Below are positions 1-10,504 of a stretch of 64,000 nucleotides of DNA, piece after piece. Under the pieces are notes generated by a model. The model saw nothing but the letters and a program-made list of their open reading frames with translations, was not told the origin of the DNA and searched no databases. The stretch is from Podospora bellae-mahoneyi (Eukaryota > Ascomycota > Sordariomycetes > Sordariales > Podosporaceae), in the NCBI RefSeq assembly GCF_035222275.1, contig NC_085886.1, forward strand, positions 2,108,001 through 2,172,000, written 5' to 3'. Numbering within the stretch: position 1 is the first letter of the stretch; every line of letters starts with the position of its first letter. The position numbers were made by a program, and so were the translations under genes.

Positions 1-2820
1 ATGGCAGGCCGGCCCCCCGGATGTGTGCGTGTGTGTGTGTGTGTCTTTTCAGCGAGTTATCTCAACCACGTGTATGTAGCAAGTAAATACGTACGTCCAT
101 CTGGATGTCGCGGTGAGAAAACCACTCTCTCCCCGTTCCTTGGAAACACTTGCCATCAAATGTGTGATGAGTATTGGCTCCAATAGGACCCAACAGTAAC
201 CACGCCAGAACCCAAACGTTTCGATTCGAGTAAGTTCACATGTCAAAGACATGGCCCCGTTGAAAGCGCACACCGCAGAATACCCCGTGGTGATAACGCC
301 TGCCACTTTTTAGCTGCGTCTGTTAGTTCAACCCTCCAACCAACCCCTCCTTCCTCAAAGTCCCCAAAGGGAGAGCAGAACCTCCCATCACGCAACGCAT
401 TAGCTGGTTGGTGACTTGACCAGAAAGCCAGACCCAAAGTAAACTAGTTGAATAGCCGCTCTCACCTTCTCCTCGACCCAAACGCTGCTGCTGCTGTGAA
501 ACTCCTCATGGTCATCCGACGGGCCGGTGGGTTGTTCGACACCATCGTCCCCCACAAGCTTCATGCCAAGAACCGGGTCATGGGGTTCTCAAAAGAATTG
601 TTGTGTCCCAAAACACCGGGTAAAAGAGGGGGGAGAGGGAAAAAAAAACACAAGGTGATCTAATCTACAAGAGGCTCGAAACATTCCCATGTTTGCACGG
701 GATGGGAGAAAAGGGCAAAGAGCAGGAGGACCTTCGGCTCCTCCAATGCAGGCCAAGAAAAGACCGATATCAGGTCCCTTCACCGCAACCGCCCATCGGA
801 TGCTGATGCTCCCTTTGATGATGGACAGAGCGGAAGAGCTCCGAGTGGAGGGGGTTGTGCCACCACACAACACAAAACGATGTTCAAGTGATGGGTGGTA
901 TTGGAAAGGGGGGGGGAGAAGAGGGTGAGGAGGAAGATGGCGATTCTCGTGACTGGGCCAATTGGCCAATTGGTCGCTGAGGCCGGGTTGCTGACAATTG
1001 CTGAAGCATGATGATGAGAGAATGCGACGAAAAAGCAGACATGAAAGAGGAGGGAAGGGAAGGGGGAAAATGCCTCATAGACAACAGGTTTCATGCTCGA
1101 ATAGGGAGAAATGGTTGATCAATGCTGCGTAGAGGTCGCAGGGCCCTGTCCGCACAACGTGGTGGACTATCGTATGTGGCCATGGGCTGAAGCAGTGGTC
1201 AGTCAACGGCACACCTGCGTCAGGGCCTGGTCGCCGGCCACGTTTTGATGCTGGAAAGGATCCCGAGGGTGGGATGGGAGATGGGAGTGAGAGGTAACTG
1301 GAAGATGTGACCAATTTCCAGCCAATTTGGGGTGGAAGTTCCGGGACAAGAGTTGCTCTCGCTTCGGCGGGCACCTCCTCCCCGTCCGGCCGTGTGTGCC
1401 CCCGCATCTGCCCCAGAACAAAGAGCCGGGAGGCCGCCCACGGCGCCAACGAGGCCGGCACCGGGGGGGGGGGGCGCATGGGGTTTTTGATGGGCTGGTG
1501 GAAACAAAGATGCGTTGCCAAGGCCGGCGAATCTGTGCGGATGTCCCTCTTGGGGATCATCGGGTGGATACAGGAGAACGTTGCTCTGCCAAGACTGCGA
1601 CTAGGGCGTGTAAGTGCGGGTTATTGGGTTGGCTTTTTGCAACTTTGACCGATGGGCCTGTTGATAATTGATCGGTCATGAGATGCAGAGTTGTATAAAA
1701 AGAACGCAACAGAAGCTTGTCGTTGTGTGTTTGAAGTGGAGAGACATCCCACATTCCGTGGTTTTCATCGTGGCCGCCCTCGCCCATCATCTCGCCGGCC
1801 CAAAGCAGTTACGAAATGGCAACAGTTGCAGGTGCCTTGCATGAATAGGGATGGATCCAGTGGAGGTTGTTTTTTTAGAATTTCACTGAGAGAGCAAGAA
1901 CAAACCTTGAATTCAGCGAGATCCAAACGAAATAGCCAATGGCAGGACAGGCAAATCTAACCATGGGGGTCTAGAATTTGCCTTTTGACAGCACGGCCGA
2001 GGCTGGGGAGCACAGCATATATCAAAAAGGGAGGACATCACAAGCGGCTGCACACAGGGAAGTTTCTTTGGGGGTTTTAAAATATTGGCTATCTTTTGTG
2101 CCGAAAAAGGATGGCGGAGAAGAAGGTCTGGAGCAAGCTGGGGCACGGCCGGGCAGGCTCACAGCCGAAGAAATGACCCAGATGTTTGGCTCCCGTGGCT
2201 GCTTTCAGACAAAGAAGGGACAGAAGTTTGAGCCTCCATTCGGATATCGTAGGGCTTATTACATAACGTGGAATTCACGAGAAGAAGTTGTGGTTGGTTT
2301 TTTTTTTTTTTTTTTTGGTTTCCCGCCACCTTAGAGTCACTTCCTTGTTTCTCACAGGTACTGCGCACAAGTACCTCCATACATGCACGATAGGTTGTGG
2401 TACGTACCACTCTACCCCATCCCACGAGGGTGTTCCGTCCGTCCCTTATTCACGTCCCCCTGGTAATTTGTTGCCATACGGTACAAGAGTACATGTTTGG
2501 CTGCTGGGAGAAGGCTGTCCTAAAGCGGACCTGTTCCCTTTTCCCCTTTCATTGGACTGATCAAATTCACCGCCCGTACGCGGTGACGAGAGAGGGGTTG
2601 CAGCTTGCCGTGCAGAAAGAAGATTGCAGCTTGCTGACGTCTCGGAACTATAAGGCTGCGAGCTTCGATCAGCAAGCAGGCCGTGTTGGTTTGGCCCTTC
2701 CATCTCCTTCTCACCAACGGCCGGTCGTTGCCTGTCCTCAGGCCTGCGTCTCGCGCCCATACATCTTCTACCTCGGTCATCCAAGGAAGAGATTGGCGAA
2801 GAGTGAGAGGGCCAGCCAGC
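1..2820. other. Gene-free flank upstream of the kinase gene
   Basis: I see no supported gene here. The open frames are short, lack splice-linked partners and match no protein family I know. A short GT dinucleotide run lies at 29-44 and a run of about 19 T at 2298-2316. The neighbouring gene to the left is outside the window, so the first part may be its flank. The region is probably intergenic plus distal promoter of the kinase gene at 3626. Confidence 0.6.
2298..2316. repeat. Poly-T tract
   Basis: Uninterrupted T run of about 19 bases in the upstream region of the kinase gene. Such tracts are common in fungal promoters and often exclude nucleosomes. Confidence 0.8.
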
Positions 2821-3625
2821 CAGTCTGGTCTGTCAAAGACTCCTCCATACCCCCATCAGCCGACGGCATTTTTGCCCCCGCTCTGTCCAACCCGGCGAGC
2901 TCTTTTTACCTAAACCTTTACCTTTACCTTTACCGTTACCTACCTTTACTTCAAGCCCCAAACCGGAGGGGAAAGCAACGGCACGAACCAGTCACGACAC
3001 AAATTTTACCCTCGCCCTCAACCCTCTTACATAACCAATAACAAACCGAAACTGGCTCTCTGTGTCACTTCTTCAAGCTCTCCTCAGCCATTACTTGACC
3101 GATTCACCATGTCCGATTCAATCCTCCTGACCAAAAAGTCATCATCCGGCACCCTGCTCCTCGGCCACTACTAATATCTTGGAAGAGCCACCCTATCATA
3201 TCAAAAGCCCCAGGAGCAATTCCCATTTCAGCGATTCACTCGCCTCCCGAGCTCCACTTTTGCAGCACTCCACATCAACGACTTCTTGATTTTCCGCTCG
3301 CGCTGCTTCATCCCCCTACCTCTTACTCCCACAGACTTTTCCCCGTCTGTCCCCGACAGAACTCAGCAGCGACAACAACAAAAAACCTTGGCAGTTTTGG
3401 TCGTTATAACAGGATAGCCCCGGGCTCTGCCCACCAAGACCACAAGGCGCGTTCGCCGCCACTACCATCACTGCTGCTGCCCTGCCTTTGCTCTTGCATA
3501 AGCGCAGTGACTGAAACCACCCGACTCGCTTACCTCTTTGCCCGCTCCAGCACTGCGGCACCCGCCATCAATATTCTCCTACAGCACCGTCCAAGAAGCC
3601 CAGCGCTCTTCTCGCATACCTAAAC
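2821..3625 (+). promoter_or_regulatory. Probable promoter and long 5' leader of the kinase gene
   Basis: About 800 bases rich in C and T, with CCTTTA/CTTTAC-type repeats near 2910-2950. On the + strand only one ATG occurs between about 2821 and the kinase start at 3626; it opens the short upstream ORF at 3109. ATG depletion over so long a stretch fits a transcribed 5' leader. The transcription start cannot be fixed from sequence alone. Confidence 0.5.
3109..3174 (+). other. Upstream ORF in the kinase leader
   Basis: ATG in a good context (TTCACC before the ATG), followed by 20 more sense codons and TAA. The peptide is 21 residues, beginning MSDSILL and ending LGHY. It is the only ATG in the roughly 800 bases before the kinase start and ends about 450 bases before it, leaving room for reinitiation. 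I infer a regulatory uORF; it could also be the start of an unrecognised 5' exon. Confidence 0.5.
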
Positions 3626-5173
3626 ATGTCAACCACCGCCGATGCCAAGCCTCCCTCCACGAGGTCCTCCCAGGCCCCGTCAATCAAGTCGGTCGATATC
3701 CCGCCCAGGTCTCCCAACCTGAACGGTCTGACCGAGCAGCCCGCAAAGCCCGTGGAGAAGGCGTCTGTAAAAGACCGTCTGACGCGCATGTTCTCAACCA
3801 GAGACGCTGCCTCTCGCGCCGCATCCACCGACGGCAAGCCCACTCCCAGCACCGGCACCCCTGGCAACACTTCCCCGCCGCCCTCGAGGCCCTCGGCCCC
3901 AGAACGTAAGGGTTCGGTTGCGTCAGACAAGTCGCCCGCCCCGACCACTGCGACAGCGAGCAAGTCCAAATTGGCAAACGGCAAGGATGGCCACTTGCAG
4001 CGCTTCATGCTTCTTCCAGACCCTCCCGGAGGACACGAGCACCACCTCAAGTCGTCGCGTCGCCAGGAGAGGTTAACCGACATGATCAAGGGGCTGCTCG
4101 GCCGGAAGTCTGAACCGCAGCATGCGGCGCCTGAGAATGACCTTTCGCTCGTCTCCAACTGGGTCGACAATCTGAAGCGGGAAAAGGAAGGAGGCTCTTC
4201 GGCTTCGGACAAGAAGGCGGCGAACGGAGCCGGTGGCTTGGTGGAGAAGTACGGCAAGTGCCAGGAGGTGGTGGGCCGCGGCGCTTTCGGCATCGTAAGA
4301 ATTTCCCACAAGAAGATGGAGAATGGTGTCGGCGAGAAGCTGTTCGCCGTCAAGGAGTTCCGCAGGCGTCCAGAGGAGACCGAAAAGAAGTATAGCAAAC
4401 GTCTTACGGCCGAGTTCTGCATCTCTTCGTCTCTCCGCCATCCCAACGTCATCCACACGCTGGACCTGGTTAAGGACTCAAAGGGCGACTATTGCGAGGT
4501 GATGGAGTTCTGCGCCGGTGGTGATCTTTACACCCTTGTCCTGGCGGCAGGCAAGCTCGAGGTTCAGGAGGCGGACTGCTTCTTCAAGCAGATGATGCGT
4601 GGCGTGGAATACATGCACGAGATGGGAGTTGCCCATCGCGATCTGAAGCCAGAAAACTTGCTTCTCACCACCAACGGCGGGCTCAAAATTACGGATTTCG
4701 GAAACGGAGAGTGTTTCCGCATGGCCTGGGAGAACGATGCGCACATGGTGTCGGGCTTGTGCGGCTCGGCCCCTTACATTGCTCCAGAGGAGTACATCGA
4801 CAGGGAATTTGATGCCCGCGCTGTGGACGTCTGGGCTTGCGGTGTCATTTACATGGCTATGCGGACTGGTCGTCACCTCTGGCGTGTGGCCAAGAAGGAC
4901 GAGGATGAATTCTATGATCGGTACCTTGAAGGACGGAGGGATGAAGCGGGCTATGGCCCGATAGAGTCGTTGCACAGGGTAAGTGCGATTGTGAACCATT
5001 ACACTCTTTTGACTCGCATTAACCCACCATCCCCCATTTAGGCCCGCTGCAGGAATGTGATTTACTCCATCCTCGACCCAAATCCGTCTAGAAGAATCAC
5101 AGCCTCGCAAGTCCTCAAATCTGAGTGGGGCCGTGAGATAAAACTGTGCAAGGCTGGTGAAGAAGGTCTTTAA
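3626..5173 (+). CDS. sat4: Serine/threonine protein kinase, HAL4/SAT4 (NPR/HAL) family
   Basis: Two exons, 3626-4978 and 5042-5173, with a 63-base GTAAGT...TTTAG intron in phase 0; product 494 residues. The first ~205 residues are Ser/Pro/Thr-rich and low in complexity, as is usual in this fungal family. The kinase domain fills about 212-485: glycine loop GRGAFGIV (~216-223), VAIK-type lysine in LFAVKEF (~242), catalytic HRDLKPEN (~337-344), DFG (~357) and an APEEY segment. The second exon supplies the last helix (ending KAGEEGL). Yeast Hal4/Hal5 and Npr1 relatives regulate potassium and nutrient transporters at the plasma membrane; the same role is inferred here. The start is the first ATG after the uORF and its context is good (AAAC before the ATG). 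If the intron were retained, 20 different residues would follow and the kinase core would be cut short. The specific paralogue (HAL4 rather than HAL5 or NPR1) is less certain than the family. Confidence 0.9.
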
Positions 5174-5377
5174 CACGAGCTCCGTCAGGCTGGATCGAAA
5201 TTGGAATGATGTTGTTGTTTATGTATAAAATAGCATTATCCGAGGGAGAACCACGTCTGGCGGGGCAAACAAACCGAAACAAAAAAACAAAAACACCAAA
5301 AAAAAACAGACCTTTTTTTTCTTCTTTTCTTCACTTGTTGTTTTTCGACAGAGGATTCATATCAAATACCTATTAGT

Positions 5378-5411
5378 TCTTTCTTCTTCTCTTCTTCTTC
5401 TTCTTCTTCTT

Positions 5412-5442
<31 letters not shown>

Positions 5443-5465
5443 TTTTTCTACTACTACTACTACTA
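5378..5465. repeat. (TTC)n microsatellite followed by (CTA)n
   Basis: Near-perfect TTC trinucleotide run to 5441, a short T-rich spacer, then about six CTA units to 5465. It lies about 200 bases after the kinase stop codon and so may fall in the 3' UTR. Confidence 0.9.
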
Positions 5466-5564
5466 CCACAGCGCGCCTCTCATGGCATATCATGAGGCAC
5501 CTTTCATTCTATTTCACGAAGCGAAATGACGACGACACTCTTACATGGCAAAGCACACACCCCC

Positions 5565-5611
<47 letters not shown>
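5565..5611. repeat. (AC)n microsatellite
   Basis: Perfect AC dinucleotide run of about 23 units. Confidence 0.9.
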
Positions 5612-5614
<3 letters not shown>

Positions 5615-7334
5615 AGCAAGGTCAAGATTCTCACGAGCAAAGTATTGGAGTTCGGGCGAATGATATAACTTCTTTAACATCATTTTTTTGGCAAACCATC
5701 GATTTCTCTTGCAGCCCTTACCATACTAATACTTTTCGCTTCGTTAGGAAGGCTGATTCTTTTTCTTTTCTTTCTTTCGTTTGTTCAGAACAGAGGGAAT
5801 TGGGTTGGCCAGATCTGATTTTTTTTTCTTGTCTGCGTGTGTTCTCTCTTGCGGGCAAAAAGTGGGGTAAGGGAAGGGGAGGGAAGAAGAGGTTTGCAGA
5901 GGGGGGTTTGAACTACACTATTTTTTTTTATAGAGTAGTTAGAAGGGAGTAGGAGCACAAGGGGCAGGTGAATACTATTTTTTCTTTTTCTCTTTTACAA
6001 CTTTTGGGGAGAGAAGTTAGGTGGTGATGGATGTGAGAGGCTGGGACATGACAGGCAAGCCGAGGATGGATGATGGCTATTTGAAGATGTTGATAATTTC
6101 AGCTGGTGGGGATGGATGAGAAAGAAGGGTTTGAACAGCGAAAAGACCAACACGCGGGGGGAGGGGGATTGCATTTTTCACGACAGACTACCACCATTTT
6201 ATATTACAGTTTTCAAGCGCGGCGTAGGCAGGCGGGCGGGCGGTTGTTTATGCTTTTCTGGAGAGGTTGGCAAAGCGTTCGTTTTATCTGGGAAGGAACA
6301 TATTTAAGTATAGTAATGTATACATGATACAATACACAGTCACGTTTGATGTACTCTTCTCATCATACTCACCAACACAGCTCGCTCTTGAAGAGTACAG
6401 ACGCCCACACAGATCAGAGGAGGTTCTGCATGAATACACCCACAACCCAACCCACAACAGCCCAAATATTACTGAGGCAACTAACCAACCCACTCACTTC
6501 TGCAAGAGAAAGCAAAAGAACCTGAGCCAAGACGAAAACGAAAACTGCCGTCCCTGCCACAGTTGGTTGAATTTCGGGATGTGGGAGGGAGAAGAATGAC
6601 CCTATGGAATGTCTTGGCTGACGTTTTCGTGGGATCGTGATAATTGGGGGGGAGGGAGAGGGAGGGTTCGGGATGTCGGATCGGATGTCGGCATCTTTTT
6701 TTTTTTTTCAAGGCCGCGTGGATCAAGGTCCAGGGTCTCGTCTCCTCCTTTGCTTTGGGTTGGACACTTAATCTCGCATGGGGCATCGCGTGGGTTGGGT
6801 TTGAATGGGGGGGGGTTTTGTGAAGAGATAAGTGTCCGTGGTTTGGTTCCTTGTGAGGGGGTTCAAAATGGGGCGGGTGATGGTCAGGTACGGGCAGTTC
6901 ATGGTGCGATCTCCATCAATAGCGGCGGGTGGGTGGATGAAAGAATGGAAGGAGACAAAAGTCTTCTAAAAGGGCTTTTTTTCATTCAGGGGTAAGAGTG
7001 AGGGGAGATGGGAAAGGGTTCCTCTCTCTTTAGTACGGGGCGTGCTGTTGTCTTCATTCTTGATGGGGGTACGGTGCCTCAACACCATGTTTCTCTGGCA
7101 AGATGGTGGATAGCCAACAGTGTGGCTTAACGGGCTGAGCTACATGGTCCATTTCCAAATGATGAAATGCGGGATATCCCGTAGATCTCATGATATTATC
7201 TCGATTGTTACGCCCCCTCCCCGCGGGATTGGAGTTTCTCGTATGCGATCACTTGGAATGCAACAGCTGCTGTGCTCATGAACGATTATGTGTCACGGAA
7301 AAAAATGCATGAATGAAGGCCCAGAACAAAAGGG

Positions 7335-7339
<5 letters not shown>

Positions 7340-7401
<62 letters not shown>
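7340..7401. repeat. (CT)n microsatellite
   Basis: Perfect CT dinucleotide run of about 30 units. Confidence 0.9.
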
Positions 7402-7404
<3 letters not shown>

Positions 7405-7596
7405 ATCCCCCTTTTGACCGCCGTGGAATATCTATCTCACTAGTCAGTCATGTTTGACTGAATGATAGATGTCGTAAAGAAGTCCAGAGCGAAATTGAAA
7501 TCTCTTTTGCATCATCAAATCCACAACCCTCCCAATTTCTCACCACCGTGTGGATCATCTTGACGTCTCACAAACTAGAACCCCTTTCTCTGCCGC

Positions 7597-7633
7597 CACC
7601 CGCCCGCCTGGCACCCGCCCGCCTGGCACCCGG
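7597..7633. repeat. 15-bp GC-rich tandem duplication
   Basis: The unit CACCCGCCCGCCTGG occurs twice in direct succession, then a partial third copy (CACCCGG). A TATA-like CTATTTATACC lies about 30 bases further on, so this could be part of a promoter for an unannotated transcript. Confidence 0.8.
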
Positions 7634-8144
7634 TACACCCCTTCCCCCAATCTATCTCTACTATTTATACCATATCCGTCGTAACCAAAAGACGTCACTC
7701 ACTCGCACAAACCTTTCTTAGGGGAGTCGTACAAGCTCGTGTACTTAATGTAGACAGCCGACCCGATTTCACATCCGTCTTTTTGTCCTTCCGTAATACT
7801 ACGTGGAACATCATCTCTCGGTACCTACTCAAGCGCGTCCACCCTCCCTTCATTGTCGTGTATCAGTATAGCATCTCTTCAACATACACTTCCCGCTGAA
7901 CCATGGACCAACTCTCCATGCTCCTGCGCTGAAGAAGATGAGAAGAAACACTTGCTTGCATATTTCAAGGATAAGATTATACCACAAGCAAAATACACAG
8001 AAGCGTCTAGAAAGACAGCAACAGCAGACAAGCACAGCCGGTAAATATTTCACTTCTATTAAATACCTTACTAGATCAATAGTCGACAGAATTCCACGAG
8101 GCAGCAGGTAGGTAGTATTGACTGTACATATATCTCTCCTCCAT

Positions 8145-8145
<1 letters not shown>

Positions 8146-8213
<68 letters not shown>
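8146..8213. repeat. (AC)n microsatellite
   Basis: AC dinucleotide run of about 33 units, followed by two or three AGAC units. Confidence 0.9.
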
Positions 8214-8217
<4 letters not shown>

Positions 8218-8715
8218 GACAGAAATACATCCCCTTAAAACCCATAGATAGGTTCTTTCATATCATCATTATTAAGCCCCCCCTTATAACCCTGAACCTC
8301 AACCTCCTCACCCGGAGAACAGAGCCATTGTCCAATGCCCTCCCCATGCCTTTCAACAGACAAGTAAATATAATCAAACTCAGCAAATCCCTTCTTGACT
8401 AGTACAGTGCGCGTTCAAGTAAAGACCACTGGCAAATCACAAAAGCAAAAACCGGCAACTGCCCAAAATATCAACAAACATATGCCATTTTCAAACCGCA
8501 CATCGAAATCGTTCTTCGCACAACAAAAGTAAACAGAGAGAACCTCAACATTCAGTTGTCTGCGTGCATAGTAGAGAAACCACCCCAATAGGCAAATAAA
8601 TAAACCAGAATAACCCCCCCTTAAAAAATACGCCAGCCAGCAGCACCCCCCCGAAATATCCCATCCCATTTCATACCAATCCATTTCATCCTCCAACTAT
8701 CCCAGTTATTTTATT

Positions 8716-8765
8716 TCCTCTTCCTCCTCCTCCTCCTCCTCTTCCTCCTCCTCCTCCTCTTCCCC
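8716..8765. repeat. (CTC)n / (TTCC)n pyrimidine tract
   Basis: Imperfect CTC trinucleotide repeat interrupted by TTC units, about 210 bases downstream of the stop codon of the minus-strand gene that ends at 8975. Confidence 0.85.
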
Positions 8766-8974
8766 CACCCCCCTTTCTCCTCCACATAATCAAACAAATT
8801 TCCCCTTCCATCCCCTCGAAAATAAACCCCCAAAACCCCAAGCTCCAAACCCCAGAAACCAGCCCCGCCAGCCCAGATATATCAAAATCCAAAAATATCG
8901 AATCGTAAGAGGTAGTAGTGTAGTAGTAAAATTAATCACATCACAACAAAATAACCCCTCCCCCCACCAGAGCC

Positions 8975-10504
8975 TCATGAGTGAAACAGATCCCAAGCTC
9001 TCTCACACAGCTTCAAAAACTCTTCCCTCTTCGCCCTCTGCGTGTCAGGCGAGTCCCTCCCCCCCTCAAACGGCCCCGTCCTCCTGCTCGACCCCGGCGC
9101 GTGCGGCGCAGGTCTGCTCCCGTTCCCCCCCAGCGGCGGGCTGCCGTCCTCGTACTCGGCCCGGCTTCTCTTGGCGGGCGGCGCGTGGCTCGGGACGACA
9201 TTGTTGCTGCTGATGCTCCGACTCGCGTCAGCATACTGCGGTATCCCGTCATATCTCGAGTCTCGCGAGTGTTGTTGCTGCTGCTGCTGCGGGTACTGGT
9301 GCGGGGACGGTGGTGTGGGGGGTTGCTGCTGGTTGCCTGCGTAGTGTACTAACTTGGGTAAAAGTTCCGGTCTGCCGCCTGCCAGTTCCACCTGGGCTTC
9401 CTCGGCCGACTTGTACTCCCTCGGCCGGCCTGGGGTGGACGCTTGCTGCTGCTGAGGTGGCGGGTGGTGCGGCGACGCAAGAGGGGCGCGGTTCTGGTTG
9501 GCAAAGAGCGCGTGGCCGCTGGATTCTGGGTGTCCGGAAAGGTTCTGTCCAAAAACGTCGGCGATGGGCGGGAGGCGATTGTTCGTTTGCTGGGCTGGTA
9601 CGTGGTGAATGTGCGAGTTCCTGGCCAGGTTCGAGGGCTGGTTGGTGATGTGTCGCGTTAGCGGGTGCGGGTTGTGTCTCCCTGTGAAGGTCTGGCCCAG
9701 TGGCGCGGATTGGATCACGCGCTCGTTCGCAAACTGCTCGTGCGACGGCGCAACGATGCTCAGACCTGGCGGAGGCCCACGCTTGCGGGCAAAACCAGGT
9801 GTCTTTGCGGTAAATTGGCCTCCGTCCTTGTCGGCGGGACCGTCGCCCTTGGCCGACTGCTGCTGTAACCTCTGCTCGATAATCTGCCTCTGGTGTTCCC
9901 TGACGCTCATGCTGCGCTGCAGCTGCTCCTTCATGACTGGGTCCTGGGTTACGAAGCCGGGTGACAGGCAGGCCAGACCAACTTCCTGGATGCCCAGGCC
10001 GTCTCTGGCAGTCAGGGGCCGTCCTGTGGCGGGTGAGACAATGTTAGTCGTGTTCTTGGAGAGATCGAGCTTCCTCGGCCGGTGACGGGCTGTGGGCAAA
10101 TCGGGCGATCCAGGCTCCTTCTTGACGATGATTTTGGGGCCTTCTCTGCTTCGAGATCTGTGCGTGGTGCGACGGGACGGGTTAGTAACGTTGCCCCAAA
10201 TGAAACAAGAGACCCAGGGCTGATGGGCGCAGCGCAGCAGCTGGAAAGGGGGGTTGGAGAGCAAAACTTACGCGCTGGGTGGAGAGGACTTGTGAGCGGT
10301 GGGAGCGGCGCCTACACCCTTTGGGCTGCCGCTACCAGTGCGTGCTGGCGCTGGCGCTGGCGCGTTCGGGTTTGCGGACATGGGTGGAGGAGGAGGAATC
10401 GACTGTGTTGGCCTCTGGGCGCTGGGAGATGTGGTGATGTCGTTGCCAAAAGAAGGCCTGTCGTGAGGAGCCGGTGAAGGGGCCATTGCGACTGCGGTGC
10501 TCAT
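8975..10504 (-). CDS. Proline/glutamine-rich conserved-looking protein of unknown function
   Basis: Two exons on the minus strand, 10504-10272 and 10157-8975, joined in phase 2 across a 114-base GTAAGT...CACAG intron; product 471 residues. I do not recognise a named family. Residues 1-80 are Pro/Ala/Ser-rich. The best-ordered part is about 86-190: a basic VKKEPGSP segment (89-96), then RHRPRKLDLSKNT, then a motif-dense stretch ending GLACLSPGFVTQDPVMKEQL and a Gln/Arg-rich helix. The remainder is rich in Gln, Pro and His, with polyQ runs, and it ends in a short charged segment (LKLCERAWDLFHS). Composition and the SUMO-type motif suggest a nuclear regulatory protein; that is inference. The start is the first ATG of the open frame, and the upstream 600 bases are leader-like. 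Confidence 0.75.

Larger units (their letters stand above)
5174..8974. other. 3.8-kb gene-poor gap between convergent genes, rich in microsatellites
   Basis: The kinase gene ends at 5173 and the next gene, on the opposite strand, ends at 8975, so this is a 3'-3' interval, which in this window is otherwise 0.2-1.8 kb. It holds long TTC, AC, CT and CTC repeats (listed separately), a 15-base tandem duplication at 7597 and T- and G-rich low-complexity stretches. Open frames here are mostly encoded by the repeats. I recognise no protein or structured RNA. Confidence 0.6.

Noticed and set aside
5545-5952. Open frame containing a His-Thr repeat
   Set aside because: The frame is created by the AC microsatellite and a T-rich region, not by selection for coding.
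7850-8245. Open frame with a Cys-Val repeat on the minus strand
   Set aside because: Encoded by the AC/GT microsatellite at 8146-8213.
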